Shown here one piece after another: positions 1 through 11,111 of a DNA stretch of 64,000 bases. The DNA is from Bemisia tabaci (lineage: Eukaryota > Arthropoda > Insecta > Hemiptera > Aleyrodidae), in the NCBI RefSeq assembly GCF_918797505.1, contig NC_092800.1, positions 5,022,001 to 5,086,000 of the forward strand, in the 5' to 3' direction. The notes under the pieces are model-generated. The model was not told the origin of the DNA. It worked only from the letters and a program-made list of their open reading frames with translations, and made no database searches. Position 1 is the stretch's first letter, and each line of letters opens with the position of its first letter. The position numbers and the translations under genes are program-made.

Positions 1-1340
1 AAGATTTTAAGGAAAATCTGCTGCTTGGAAGCATCAGATGCATCTCTACTAAAATGTATTTAGCAGATTAGTATTGTCAATCTACTTTAATAGTTTTGCT
101 CATTAGAGACTAGGATGTTCATAGAGCTCTTTCCTCTGGTTACTCCTGAAATGGGTCAAGTGGCGTGACCGCGGCGAAAATTGGAAACTTGCGACCGGAG
201 GACAGACAATTTTCTGCTAAAAAAAATTGAAAAGTTCAAAAGCTTGTTCTAATGGTGAATTTGCACTGAAAAATTGTATTGCTGCGTCTGAAACTGCTAC
301 TTTAGCTGATTTTGCAGTGTTATTCATATTTTTCTCAAATCAAGAGAAAGCAAAATTAATTTTTTAACTTTGAAAAAATAGAGGTTTCCGCTTGTTCATT
401 TCTTGCATTAAACTTGAAAATGTTTAAAGCAGAGATAAGAATTATCGAGAAAACTTCATTATCTTACTGAACAAATAATAATGAAAAGCTAATTTTTCTT
501 TTCAAGTTCGTAAATTTATCTCCTAAAATTTTATGCGGCTCGGGTTAGGGCAAAACCTTAGTCCATGACTCGTCTGGGTTCATAATTTCGGGAGAAATCC
601 TCTGAGTTAAAAAAAAAAATGAAGAGTGAATCATTAGATAGAAGAGGAGACGTATGTCAGTACCTTCGTTGAATGTTATGAATGAACAAACAAGAAGAAA
701 AACGAAAGAGATAGCGTAAAAATAAACTCCCGCAAGGAAAAACCTATAAGGAAGCGACGAGCGCACAGTTTGGGGCTCCCTGGCGGTGGTGAGTTACGAC
801 CTCATAAAGTACTGCTATCTGTCGTGGAAACGCTTCAACTACGTATCCCGGGATTCTTGGCATGCGTCGTTTATACGGAGCCGTAAAGCATCGATCCAGT
901 CACACAGAACCGCGCCGCCCCCTCCTCCACCCCTCCCCTCAGACCCGCAACCCCGGCAGCCGGCTCACCGGAGAGCGCGGAGGAGGAAACAGCGCCATAA
1001 AAATATTGTGCATAAATGTGACATCACTTGAGGGAATAAAAGAAACCGGGAAAATTATTGCGAGCGCGCGCGAATACCACTTTATTTTATCTATTATCGC
1101 CTCTTATGAGCGTGTTACCGCTTTTTGTATAACCTCTCAATTTTCAGCGCCGAGCTTCATTTCGAGCTCCGTGTCGCGTCCTCTCCGAACAGCTCCCCTC
1201 GATGTTTACACTGTTATCGCCGCCTCCACGCCCCCCTTGCCCCTCCGCCTCCCCCGCCTCACCTGGCTCCGAGCGCAGGGAAATTGGCTGTGATTGAAAG
1301 CTCGCCACCGTAGACGCTTTGATACGGGTCGTCGAAATTA
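1..1340. other. Non-coding stretch with a GC-rich island
   Basis: No gene is supported. The first 750 bases are AT-rich. About 780-1320 is much richer in C and G, with C-rich runs near 910-960 and 1220-1265. Overlapping short open frames there (up to 143 codons) are low-complexity proline, arginine and serine readings of that composition and show no domain, so I do not call them. Confidence 0.6.
245..335 (+). repeat. Family G repeat, copy 1
   Basis: About 85 bases resembling 15754-15836, 23842-23925 and 57352-57432. The shared core reads roughly as an ATTGTATTGCTKCRTCTGA block followed by a GCTGATTT.GCAGT block. No terminal inverted repeats were found, so the class of element is unknown. Confidence 0.5.
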
Positions 1341-1790
1341 GGTTCGAGCCGAGACATTAATGCGACGTACTGTCGTGTTACGGAACATTATCGTAAGTGC
1401 AATTCTTCATGAGCCATGTTTAGTACATACTCTTATGTGTCCGAGGGCTCATCCTAGACTGCAATTATGGCTTTCTTTCCGTAACTTAGTTCGAGCCGAG
1501 ACATTAATGCGACGTACTGCCGTGTTACGGAACATACCGTAAGTGCACTTCTTTATGAGCCTTTCAGCACTGTTTTATGTGTCTCAGCTCATCCTAGATG
1601 CAATTATGGTCTATTCTCCGTGACTTAGGTTCTCCTGTAGTCGAGACGTTAATGCGACGTACTGCCGCTACCGCGTTAGGAAAGAGACCCTTAAGTGCAT
1701 TGCTATATGAGCCATAGTTAGCACATGCTCTAATGTGTCTGGAGGCTCATCCCACACTGCGATTACGTCTCTCTTCTGTAACACGGTAAC
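1341..1790. repeat. Three tandem units related to family E
   Basis: Three units of about 140-150 bases start near 1341, 1488 and 1626. Each opens with a (G)AGAC(A/G)TTAATGCGACGTACTG block and then carries a GAGCC....CTCTTATGTGTC..GGGCTCAT hairpin core. The same hairpin core occurs in the stand-alone elements at 13673-13804 and 32713-32841, so the array looks like a short inverted-repeat element amplified in tandem. The third unit is the most diverged. Confidence 0.7.
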
Positions 1791-2356
1791 GTAGACTGGG
1801 ATTGCTCTGCTTTCGCCCTATCGCGGGATTGAACGCAGATTTCAGTCTGCATGTATATTTACACGTATTGTTGGGTGTGTAGTGAACCTTGCCAAATTTT
1901 GGAGTGTGGGTCAATTTGAAGCGATGCCAATGGACCGAAAACTCGCTCCCGTAATTGAAATTAACTCACTTTTCTCTGTTGATTATTTCATATCTCTCGA
2001 ACATTAGATCATATTGATACTGATTGGTAAGGCGATACGTGATGCAACGTAACGCAACGATGTAGCCGCCAAACTCAAGCATGACTTTGAGGGGCGTCCA
2101 CTTGTCTGGGGGGAAATTTGGGAACTTAAATTTTTGGGAAAAGACAGACTGAGTTTCACAATATCGAATCAAATCGCATTTTGGAGGGGAAAGAAAGAAG
2201 CTTATAATGAATATAAACTCGACAATTCGTGAGTTTTTGTCAGGAAAAAATTCAAAGTCGAGAAAAGAATACATTGAGCGTGAAATGTTCTTCCTATGTC
2301 ATCGTTGTATACAACAGAATATGCCGACAGAAACAGTCCGACAGTTAACTAGGGAC
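1791..2356. other. Non-coding, nothing recognised
   Basis: Moderately AT-rich sequence without a supported gene. A 102-codon minus frame (2274-1966) has no recognisable domain and no splice context, and I treat it as chance. Confidence 0.5.
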
Positions 2357-2645
2357 GATACCACTATTCGAACGCGTGGGAGCTCGTCTTGCCTACACTA
2401 AAAATTGAAGGAAAACTGACATGACGTTAAAGTAACCTATTCCCGTTTGGTAACACGCTCATATTTACGTGCGTATCGAGTGAGCCTGCCATATCACAAT
2501 GATACCACTATTCGACCACGAGGGAGCTCGTCTTGCCTACCCTGAAAATTGAAGGCAAACTGACATGACGGTAGCTGGACCTCTTCCTGTTTGGATAAAA
2601 GCTATGCATGTGTTCTGAGTAGTAAACGTGCAAAATCACGATGAT
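2357..2645. repeat. Tandem repeat, about 143-bp period
   Basis: Two full units start at GATACCACTATTCGA (2357 and 2501), both containing GGGAGCTCGTCTTGCCTAC and AACTGACATGACG. A third start (GATACCC) at 2643 runs straight into a pyrimidine-rich tract. The motif ACTATTCGAAC also occurs in the 81-bp tandem repeat at 17582-17743. Confidence 0.75.
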
Positions 2646-2893
2646 ACCCAACTTCCTTTTTCCCTCTTTCCTTTTACCCTCTTTCTTTTATCTCCTTGTT
2701 TCTCTTTTCAGCTTTCTTTTTTCTTCATCTTCATCCTCTTCATTCTCGTTCCCTCCTTTTTTCTAGTTTCTCAGTCTTTTTTCTCTTCCCTCCTTCTTCG
2801 TCCTCTCTTTTTTCCTCTTACCTATTTATTTTTCATTCTCCTTCCTTCGTAATTCTGTCTTCTCTTTTCTATTTACATCCTCTTCTCCTCTGA
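2645..2893. repeat. Polypyrimidine tract, about 250 bp
   Basis: Almost pure C and T on the plus strand, in the manner of degenerate CTT/TTC simple sequence. The phenylalanine/serine/leucine open frames here are simple-sequence readings and not genes. Confidence 0.8.
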
Positions 2894-3113
2894 CGGTATC
2901 TAAGAAAAGAACAGTTTAGTGGGAAACAGCGTAAGGGGAGCTTTTACGTTGATGCCCGTTTATTGGTAATCGGTAAATGCGCTTAGATCCAAACTGAAGC
3001 TCAACCCTCATACGACCGAAAGGCTCACCATTAAAATATTTAAGTAAACGGACGCGATTCTAAAAAAAATTATCGTGTCGACAACTAATTTTCCGACAGA
3101 GACCGGCTGACTA

Positions 3114-3373
3114 TTCTGCAGTGCTAAGGAAAAACTTCGTATGAACATTTGGGTTTTTCGGACCAATTTCTCCGGATAAAACATGCATTGAGGAAAATTG
3201 TGCATATTTTTCAAATATGTTAGATCAAATTGCGGACAAAATTATCTAAAAATTTTGAAAAAAAAATATATTTGAAAATTTTCCAATACATTTTCCAATA
3301 AATTCTGTTTTTACTATAGGAGATCTGGCAATGTCTAAAGGTTACTACGGCGTTTTTCCTTAGCACGGCAGTA
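3114..3373. mobile_element. Family A MITE, copy 1
   Basis: A non-autonomous element of about 255 bp with terminal inverted repeats resembling TACTGCCGTGCTAAGGAARA. The left end is diverged (CTGCAGTGCTAAGGAAAAAC) and the right end is intact (TTTTTCCTTAGCACGGCAGTA). The interior is AT-rich with the family's TTAGATCAAATTGC block. No coding capacity. Confidence 0.75.
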
Positions 3374-4439
3374 TTATTTGAGGGAATTTATTTATTTTTT
3401 TATTTTATTTTTATTTTTTTTTTTTTTTTTGGCGGCACATGGTTAGAAATTTCCCCCACCTTTCGAAACTAATCCTCAGATGGGAGGAAAAGCCTGAAAC
3501 TTTGGAGGTGGCAGAAAGCGCGAGAGGCCTAAAAAGAAAAACACCGAAACGAAAGCTACACAAGAGAGCGTGCAACAGACAGCCAAGCAGCCAGTTATTA
3601 ATCACTGGGAGAGATCCTATTAGGATGGATTCGGGAGAGGGAGGGAGGAGGAGGGCACCGGCCCGGGGAGGGGGGAAGGGCGAGGGACCTCGGAACTTGA
3701 GAAGCCAAGATGGAATGCTGCTCAAACTCTGCCCCGCATCCAAGGGTCCTCCCCAATGTTGCCGTTCTCTTTCTTTGGTAATGCTAGTCAGGATGTTTTT
3801 ATATGATATCCTGGGATAAGTTAGATCAGTGCTAAAAAAAATCAACTTCTTTTGGGTACTTCAAGAAGTAATTTTTAAGAATTGAGATCTATTTTTGCTA
3901 CCTACTTTTGTATTTTTATATCCTGTTTCCTGCTGTATAGCTTTTATTAAGTTTATCGTGCTTCTTATTAATTTAAGTAGTATTACATGTTTTGGTGCGA
4001 AGGTGCATTCAAGTTCTAAAAAAAGGAACAAAAATATTGAGCTTTTTGCCGATTTTCTCTTTAATAATATGTAAACTCGGAACATGCTTAAAAAAACAAT
4101 GTAAAAAAAAAAAACAAAGAGAATAAACATTCTTGCACATAGTTTTTTTAACCATGGCCCGAGTTTACCTATCATAAAAGGAAAATAGGCTGAAAGCTCA
4201 ATATTGGTTTTTTCTCTCAAAACTAAAATTGTATACCTTAAAAGTTTGCAATTAAATATTTGAATTTCCTTATAATATTGACCTGCGAAGTACCTACTTA
4301 TAATACCGGACCTAATTCGTGCATTAACCCAACATCTCTGCACGTTAATTTGCCTTCTTTTTCTTTTCTTCTTCTTCAATTCGGTGTGCTAATGGGAAAA
4401 GCAAAGCAAAAAAAAAAAAAAAAAGGATTGCAGAGTAAA
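3374..4439. other. Non-coding, with a poly-T run and a purine-rich island
   Basis: Contains a T-rich run (about 3390-3430) and a purine-rich, GC-richer block at 3480-3720. The frames of 126, 144 and 172 codons overlap each other on opposite strands, are low in complexity and have no domain. They are not called. Confidence 0.5.
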
Positions 4440-4890
4440 AATCCGGGGATTCCTGTTCGAGCCGGCAAAGGCGGGTCCTGGAGGAGTGTGGCGGCCTGCG
4501 CAGCGTGGCGGCGGCTGCGGCGGCGAGCGAGCGAAAACCCATACCCATGTCACTTGTGTTTTGACACTTGGCCCTCCTATTTTATCATGGCAGCCCCCCT
4601 TTGCCGCCGCCCCTCGCCCCGGTGAGTAATGGCCGTCTCTCTTTCCGCGCCCTCGCCCTCACACGGCCTCCCTCTCCGCCGCCCCGCCCCGCCACCCCGC
4701 CGCAGCCTCCCGGCCTACCGCCCGCCAGGACCCAGGTGTCAAATTCTGCTAAATGGAGGCCCCAAATCGCCCCGCCATCCGCAGGCCCAACTGCAAGTGC
4801 ACCATCCAATCTGGACCGCTTCGGCCCTGACCGCCATCGCGGTGTTCGCTATTTTTCGCGGATTCATTGTCCGAGTTTATCGGTGAGTCA
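4440..4890 (+). promoter_or_regulatory. CpG-rich island, possible promoter and first exon
   Basis: A sharply GC- and CpG-rich block between AT-rich flanks. It contains two close matches to a 5' splice donor, both CG|GTGAGT: after 4621 and after 4882. An ATG at 4587 stays open for 35 bases up to the first donor. This is the pattern of a promoter with an alternative first exon on the plus strand. I see no matching downstream exon, so the reading rests on composition and donor strength alone. Confidence 0.25.
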
Positions 4891-6417
4891 AAAATTGAGC
4901 TATTGCAATGGATAATATTAGATAGTGGCTCAATGTTTCGTTTGGTTCAAAACAATAACATAATCTCAAATAAAAAATTAAGGATTAAAGTATAGGCTGC
5001 AAAAGAGAAAATCACTAATAATTTCACTTTTTATTGCCATGTGGTGCTCGTTAGAATCAAAAATTGATCACAAAAAAAACCGTTCTCACAGCTCGATTGA
5101 CTTTTGGGGTTATGTTTAATTGTTCAACCAATCGATATCTATACAATCTCACCTATTTGATGAATGGAACACGATCCATGAGAAGATCATGTTGTGAGAA
5201 AGTAATTTAAAATAAACAAGTATAAGAGAAGCACCTTATATTGTAAGTTAAAAGGATTTTTTTTTTTTTTTTTTTTTTAGTATTTTTTCTGTTTTTTTCT
5301 TTGGGTAGAATTATGAGTTAATAAATACTTCCAATTGTATCCTTTCCAGTTCATTCCTAATGTATAGCTCTGCATAAAAAATTCCTCATTTCTATGAATT
5401 TGAATGGAATTAATCGAACATTATTCAACAGAATAAAATGTCATCGCATCTGAGAATTGCATATCAATTTGAAGGTATCCTTAGGTGGCATAATCAATTG
5501 CTTTCTTATTTGAAGGTAGAATGAAAGGAAATATGAAAATCTGACTCTGTATAAGTTAAAAGTATACATTGATTTTAAAGTGAAAAATTTTAAATTAAAT
5601 AGAAGACCCTTTAGAATAGATAAATTATTATTGGACTAATGATTAAGATAGGTTAGGTAAGGGTAGGCTAGGTTACGGTAAGTTCAAATTTACCGTTTTG
5701 TGGTGAAATAAAATGGAGAAAAAACCCTCATCTTTCTTTAGCATTTACACTGTCAACGGTGCTCCGAAAAAAGCACACCCACAACAGCATTTACACTGAA
5801 AATAGGGCCAAAAGCGGGGGCACTCGTAAATCAGGACATCAAAACCGCGCTTACCTCCTCGGAGACCCGTAAATCCGCGAGAGGGCGTGTCAAGCGCGCG
5901 GCCAAGTCCGAAGTTCAAAAACGGCAAAAAAATCAAAGTTGCGTCTTAATTGTTTCGCTACAAAGTTGCGAGGCTTTCCAAGAGCGTCTAACGACCGGAG
6001 CGCTCCTCTCAAAGAGGTCGCGAATCAGTAATTTATCCGCGAAAACAGGCGGCGGCCCCGCGACGCTAATACACATGTCAAAACAGTGGTTTTGGCACAT
6101 ATTTACACCGCTGCTAATTGCCGATTATGATAATTTTGCGCGGTTACACGCTTATGAGCGCTTTTAATTTTTATGGGCCTATTAATATTTCAGAGGATGA
6201 AAGGGTGCGCCGCCTCTATTTTCACGTAGCGCTGTTTTGTTCGTTGCCGGCTTCCATGCTCGCTCTTACCGGCGCGAAACTCAGAGCATGCAGTCATTTC
6301 CTCATTTTTCCTTTTCATAACTCAATTTTCAACATTCCATCTTTCTGCCTGTCACATAAAAATGATCAAATGAACGGAGTTGAGTGAAATCAGTCTGGCT
6401 GCATTTCACGTCACCTG
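4891..6417. other. Non-coding, AT-rich then GC-richer
   Basis: AT-rich with a poly-T run near 5257-5278, then GC-richer from about 5750 to 6300. The latter holds homeodomain-like core motifs such as TTTATGGGCC near 6167 and several TAAT sites. No gene is supported. Confidence 0.5.
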
Positions 6418-6674
6418 CACTGCCGTGCTTAGGAAGAACGCCGTATAAACGTTCAAGAGTTGTCAAATTTCTTCCATTAAAATTCTCAGTTTTGAGGAGT
6501 GTTATGAATATTTTTTCTTGAAATTCTCAGGTAATTTAGATCTGATTACAAATAAAATTCCCTAAAAAGCTTGAAGGAACATATTCACAAAGTTTCCCAT
6601 TAATCAATATTTTATTGGAGGGTATTTGGCAACGTCTGCAGGCTAAAGCGGCGTTTTTCCTTAGCACAGCAGTG
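6418..6674. mobile_element. Family A MITE, copy 2
   Basis: Starts CACTGCCGTGCTTAGGAAGA and ends TTTTTCCTTAGCACAGCAGTG. The interior matches the other family A copies (GATTACAAATAAAATT block, GGCAACGTCTG..GGCT before the right end). Confidence 0.85.
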
Positions 6675-6888
6675 TAGCACTCTGTCTTCATCGTTTCCAC
6701 CCCAAAAGAGTGTAACTACATTTATTGTTGCCGAATTTTCCCTTTCAAATTGCATTTCTACCAACCAGGATAATCTCGGGATATTCTAACTGAAATTACA
6801 CTGATTTGTTTGACAATTTTTTACATATATTTTCAATGTATAGGATTTACTTTTTCATTGAAATAGTATTGAGAAAAACAGCTGGTGG

Positions 6889-6930
6889 GATTGGAACTCA
6901 CAGAGGTGATTTTGTAGTACCACTATTCGG
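6889..6930 (-). repeat. tRNA-like A-box/B-box pair, possible SINE remnant
   Basis: On the minus strand, CCGAATAGTGG (6930-6920) resembles an RNA polymerase III A box, and GAGTTCCAATC (6899-6889) resembles a B box, at roughly tRNA spacing. There is no complete cloverleaf, so at most this is the head of a tRNA-derived SINE. Confidence 0.25.
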
Positions 6931-7630
6931 TGAATTTTTATAACCATCAGGCATTTAAGAACACATTTTAGAAAAAAAGATATATAAAATCAAATCACAC
7001 GTGGTTCATGATAAAATTCAAAATGCGACTTGTTTCTTCCAAAGTAAGTAATCTTTGCCCCAAGCATCAGATTAGTTTGTGCTTTCCTCTTGAAAACATG
7101 ATGATATCGTTATTTATCGAGCTGCTTCAGGAAATTCTTGTTGGGGCTTATAATTGTATTCTTGAGAAAAACGATAAAATCCACACGAAATTACCTAATA
7201 CAGAAACTCGAGCTTATAATTGATGCAGGACGTAGGAAAAAAGGGAGCAAACATCTGGTTGGAGCCTACAAAAAGAGGGGAGCTTAATCTGAGTCAATAA
7301 GTATCGGAATTCTAAGGAATTATTGGAATTTCTTTTGAAATTTTCACGCAATATGAATTAGCATCTTAACGGACATTAGTTTTCACTTATTATAAAAGAG
7401 GTAAAAATAAAAGTAACATATATTTAAACTATCATTTTCCAACGTTAGTTTGGAGCCTTTTTTAAAGTAAAGCGTGGATTTCAGAAGAGCCGTAAGAGCA
7501 TATCATCGGGATACTAAGACATTGTTAGCGCGCTTCAAGTATTTCGTCATGCTAAAAAATAGGAACTGACGATTCAATATTGACGCCAGTGTCTGAAATA
7601 GACGAGCTTGCCATGCAATAAAGACCGGAA

Positions 7631-7792
7631 CAGTGGAGTGGCGTGATTTGCGATGTGTCGATTGATCCACTATTTAACCAATGAAAAGGATCGCTAAACA
7701 GAGTGTTGGCAACGAACCCCTTAATAATCGATTCTTTAGTACAGGTTCAAATGAGGTATTATCGAAAATCGATCATTCGCGCTTCGCCACTG
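7631..7792. mobile_element. Family F element, copy 1
   Basis: Bounded by CAGTGGAGTGGCGTGA on the left and TTCGCCACTG on the right, imperfect inverted ends. The interior carries ATCGATT motifs and GTGTTGGCAACGAAC, as in the copies at 23092-23252 and 27261-27420. About 160 bp, non-coding. Confidence 0.6.
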
Positions 7793-9091
7793 GACCAGAA
7801 TTCTAATCAACCGAAGAATCATTGAAAATACCGAGCGAGTAATACGAACAGACATTGAACTAACGTGGTGTAACGGGCACAAACGACGTTGCCAAATTTC
7901 AAAAGCCCAGAATACCCTCGCAACAACCACCCGTAACGTCCGAGGGCAGTCCGACAACACCGCGGGCAGGAAGGGGCGGGTTTCAGCTGCTACCGCGTAA
8001 AATCAGCGTCCCAAATATTTACAGCTCCAAAGCTGAGGGCTGATGTGGATAAGCCGAAACTTTCCAGGTAAGCGGGCATCAGGATCCCAGCGCCCCCCTT
8101 CTCCGCCCCCTCGCGGACCCCGGTGGTTCTTGCCGCCCTCTCTAAGCCCGGCTGAGGGTTTCCGAGAGCTTCGGGGGAGAGCCCAGTTAATAATTCAGAC
8201 ACTAATCAGAGGGCTTTACTTCCAGCGCGGCAAGCTGTAGCATGGCTAATACAAGGGCTAATGAATTTCATGATGGATAGCCGGAGCTTTGGATTATTTA
8301 TGGACCCTTCGTTACAACCGACACCTTCTTCCATCCCTCGCCCCCTCCCCGCACCCCCGCCCCCCGCGGCCGAACCATCCCTTTTGTTAGATTTATCATC
8401 GCTGCTATTGGATCCTAGATTTATACCCTCCGGCCCCGGTCCCACCCAGCGCCCCTAGATTTCGTATCTTTTTTGCTGGATTTTTAATGGATTCCTGAGG
8501 TTTCTAGGACCCTCCGCAGCGAATGCAGCGCTATTGTTTGTGAATATTTTAACCCGGCCAGTGGCATAACTTCGAATTCTCCTCCATTTCACGGTTCTGA
8601 ATATTCATAGACATACGAATCGAAATTCCCGTATTTTCGATCATGACAGCGCGGCCAGAAACCTATCATGACGTAGGTCTCATAATTATTCAAACATTTT
8701 AGGGGAAGAAAGTGCTTAAAGGTAGGAGTTCCTAAAAATAGGCGAAAATGGCGTTATATAGGATAAATGTCAGTTGATGGGTGGTCCAGTGCCCTTAGAA
8801 CCGCTTCTTTTTCCAAACATTGTAAGTGGACTTCCAACTTTAGAGATGAATAATAATTTTTAATCCTGATCTACAACCATAAAAATAATATTCATCAGAT
8901 ATATTTTACACGAAAAATAATGAGACCCTCCTTTTTCTCTCATTCTCACTTAATTTCAAAATTTCCAGTTCTATATTCTTCTCTGTGTCAAATTCTCTCC
9001 TCACAATCAACCAGCTATTATAACCAGCATTTTTGCTAGCTTGTCCAAAAACGAATGCTACACGCATTAATATAAAAAATTACCTCTCTTC

Positions 9092-9119
9092 AAACATCTA
9101 TCCTCAAGGATAGATGTTT
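9092..9119. repeat. Perfect 13-bp hairpin
   Basis: AAACATCTATCCT, a CA loop, then its exact reverse complement. A further AAGGATAGATGT follows 12-15 bases later. The function is unknown. Confidence 0.7.
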
Positions 9120-9912
9120 CAATTAACCTTCCTTAAGGATAGATGTATTAAACTCCGATGATCCAAAAGTAACTACCGAAATTTTAAAGCTCTCCAAACA
9201 AGTAAATCAAGTTAAATTTGATTTTCCGCACAAAAAGTTTAACGTCGCAATATTTCAGCTCCCAATTTGTTCTCTGAAAGCCGAATTGACTCGTAACTTA
9301 TGACACACCCGGTGGCCATGTATGATCACCTATGAGTGGTCCATATTATGTTCCCGATGCCCGGGTAAATCGCGACTTGACTACTCACACACTCACACGC
9401 CGCCGCGAAGCACCGGAATCCCGGTGGAGTGTTGGTCGTGTAGTGTTCTAGCGGATAAGAAAACTTATAACAAAACCAGCTCCGAACTTTGCTGGTACCG
9501 GTAGGAAACTTTGAGCACTGGAGTGAGTCGGTAAGTGCATGTTTAGCAGCACGGTCCGCGGTTGCCAAATTGCGGATGATGAATTGATTTTACCATTGGA
9601 GTCGGGATGCTTTTCGTGGTGGATTTGGCAGGGTTGGTGCTCCGATTTTGCGTTGAATTTTCCGCGGTCTCCGCCGATCCGGGACTTAGCAGTCAACACT
9701 TGCACGTAATGCAACGTTGCCGGCATGTCAGAATTGGGGAATATTAGAAATGGAGCTTTGAGTTCTTTGTGCAAATAATTTTTTCACCAAAAATGCGAGC
9801 ATAGGATATGATTTTCTGATCTTAAGCTTCTATATAACTAATTATACCGCAAAAAATACGAATTAATTACCATCGAGAGACTCCTCAAAACTTAGTGCCA
9901 CAAGCCACCAAA

Positions 9913-10050
9913 TGGACTGCATTTTGCAATTTGAACCATAAATTCTGGCTATTCTGGAAAAACACGTATGAGCATAGGGAAACTAATAGCACATACGTTA
10001 TTTTTGAACCGAGCCGAAATTTATAGTTCTGAATTGCAGAATTTAGTCCA
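9913..10050. mobile_element. Family H MITE, copy 1
   Basis: A 138-bp element with long inverted ends: TGGACTGCATTTTGCAATTT on the left and a diverged complement ending TTTAGTCCA on the right. The middle holds CACGTATGAGCATAGGGAAA. The same architecture and exact length recur at 33701-33838 and 63842-63979. Confidence 0.7.
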
Positions 10051-10066
10051 AATATACAGCAAACTA

Positions 10067-10324
10067 TGCTGCCGAGCTAAGGAAGAACGCCGTATGAACA
10101 TTTGTGTGTAATCAAATTTCCAGCGATGAAATGTGAATTTTTGAGGAAAGATATGGGTATATCCTCTTGAAATTTTTAGATAATTTTTAAATTGCAAATG
10201 TAATACTGTGAAAAATTGGAAGATTAATATTCACATAGGTCTCCCGGTAAATTTGTGTTTTATTGAAGAAAAAATTTCAACGCGTCCGAAGGCTCACACG
10301 GTGTTCTCTCTTAGCACGGCAGTA
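10067..10324. mobile_element. Family A MITE, copy 3
   Basis: Starts TGCTGCCGAGCTAAGGAAGA and ends CTCTTAGCACGGCAGTA. It lies 16 bases right of the family H element. Confidence 0.8.
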
Positions 10325-10881
10325 TGTGAAATCCTATATCATGTTGATGATTCTTAACGTAGGAGCCTTCTGTGAGGATTTTAAGGCTCATCCAAAATGA
10401 GCATATCGGGTTGTAATATTGACTGGTATATCTATAAGAGACTGCAGAATCAAATCGCATGTTTCAATGGTCAGTGATGAAAGAGAAATATGTCGATAAT
10501 CATGTATGCACCATTTTAAGCGCTGAGTTGTCTTTGAGGTAACTTTGGACATTGCTATTATATTTTCTTCTCTATAAAGTAGCTGTTGCAACAATAATTC
10601 AAGAACCGTTAAAATTGTCAGCCTAAACCGAGCGTCTTGGAAAGGATGGTTGCTATTAAATATACTGCCGAACTTATAATGCATATCATTCGTGATTCAT
10701 TGGTTCTATAGTATGCCGTTTTAGCTAAATACCTGCGGTTATCCCTACATAAATCTCGCAGTATGGAAAAAATTGGACGTATATCACGGATTGAAATTTA
10801 CAAAAAGAATCCTTCCATTCCGTAGTAAACTTTATAAACAAACTGTAACACCTGAATCCAACTACTCATACTCAATAGATG

Positions 10882-11111
10882 CACTGGAAGAAAAAACACA
10901 TTAGATCTAGAATCCAGACTCTTAAAAACATCGACAAGAAAAAGTACTCTTGATTAAATCAGAATCTAGCTTAAATCAAGAACCAAGCCTCTTAATTTAA
11001 GCGGATTCCGTTTTGATTCAAGCAAAAATCCGATTGAATCAAGAGTATTTTTTCTTGTCAATGTTTTGTAGAGTCTGGACTCTAGATCCAATGTGTTTTT
11101 TTATCCAGTGT
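10882..11111. mobile_element. Family B hairpin MITE, copy 1
   Basis: An element of about 230 bp that is one long imperfect palindrome. The ends are CACTGGAAGAAAAAACACAT and the complement ending TTATCCAGTGT. The arms include ATCTAGA.TCCAGACTCT and ACAT(T/C)GACAAGAAAAA. It should fold into a long hairpin if transcribed. Confidence 0.8.

Larger units (their letters stand above)
6675..9912. other. Non-coding, with one family F element and a GC-rich island
   Basis: Mostly AT-rich without supported genes. 7980-8460 is GC-rich with runs such as CCCCCGCCCCCCGCGG near 8350 and homeodomain-like TAAT and TTTATGG cores around 8190-8300. 9310-9780 is also GC-richer. Open frames of 60-108 codons here overlap on both strands and match nothing I know. 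Confidence 0.5.
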
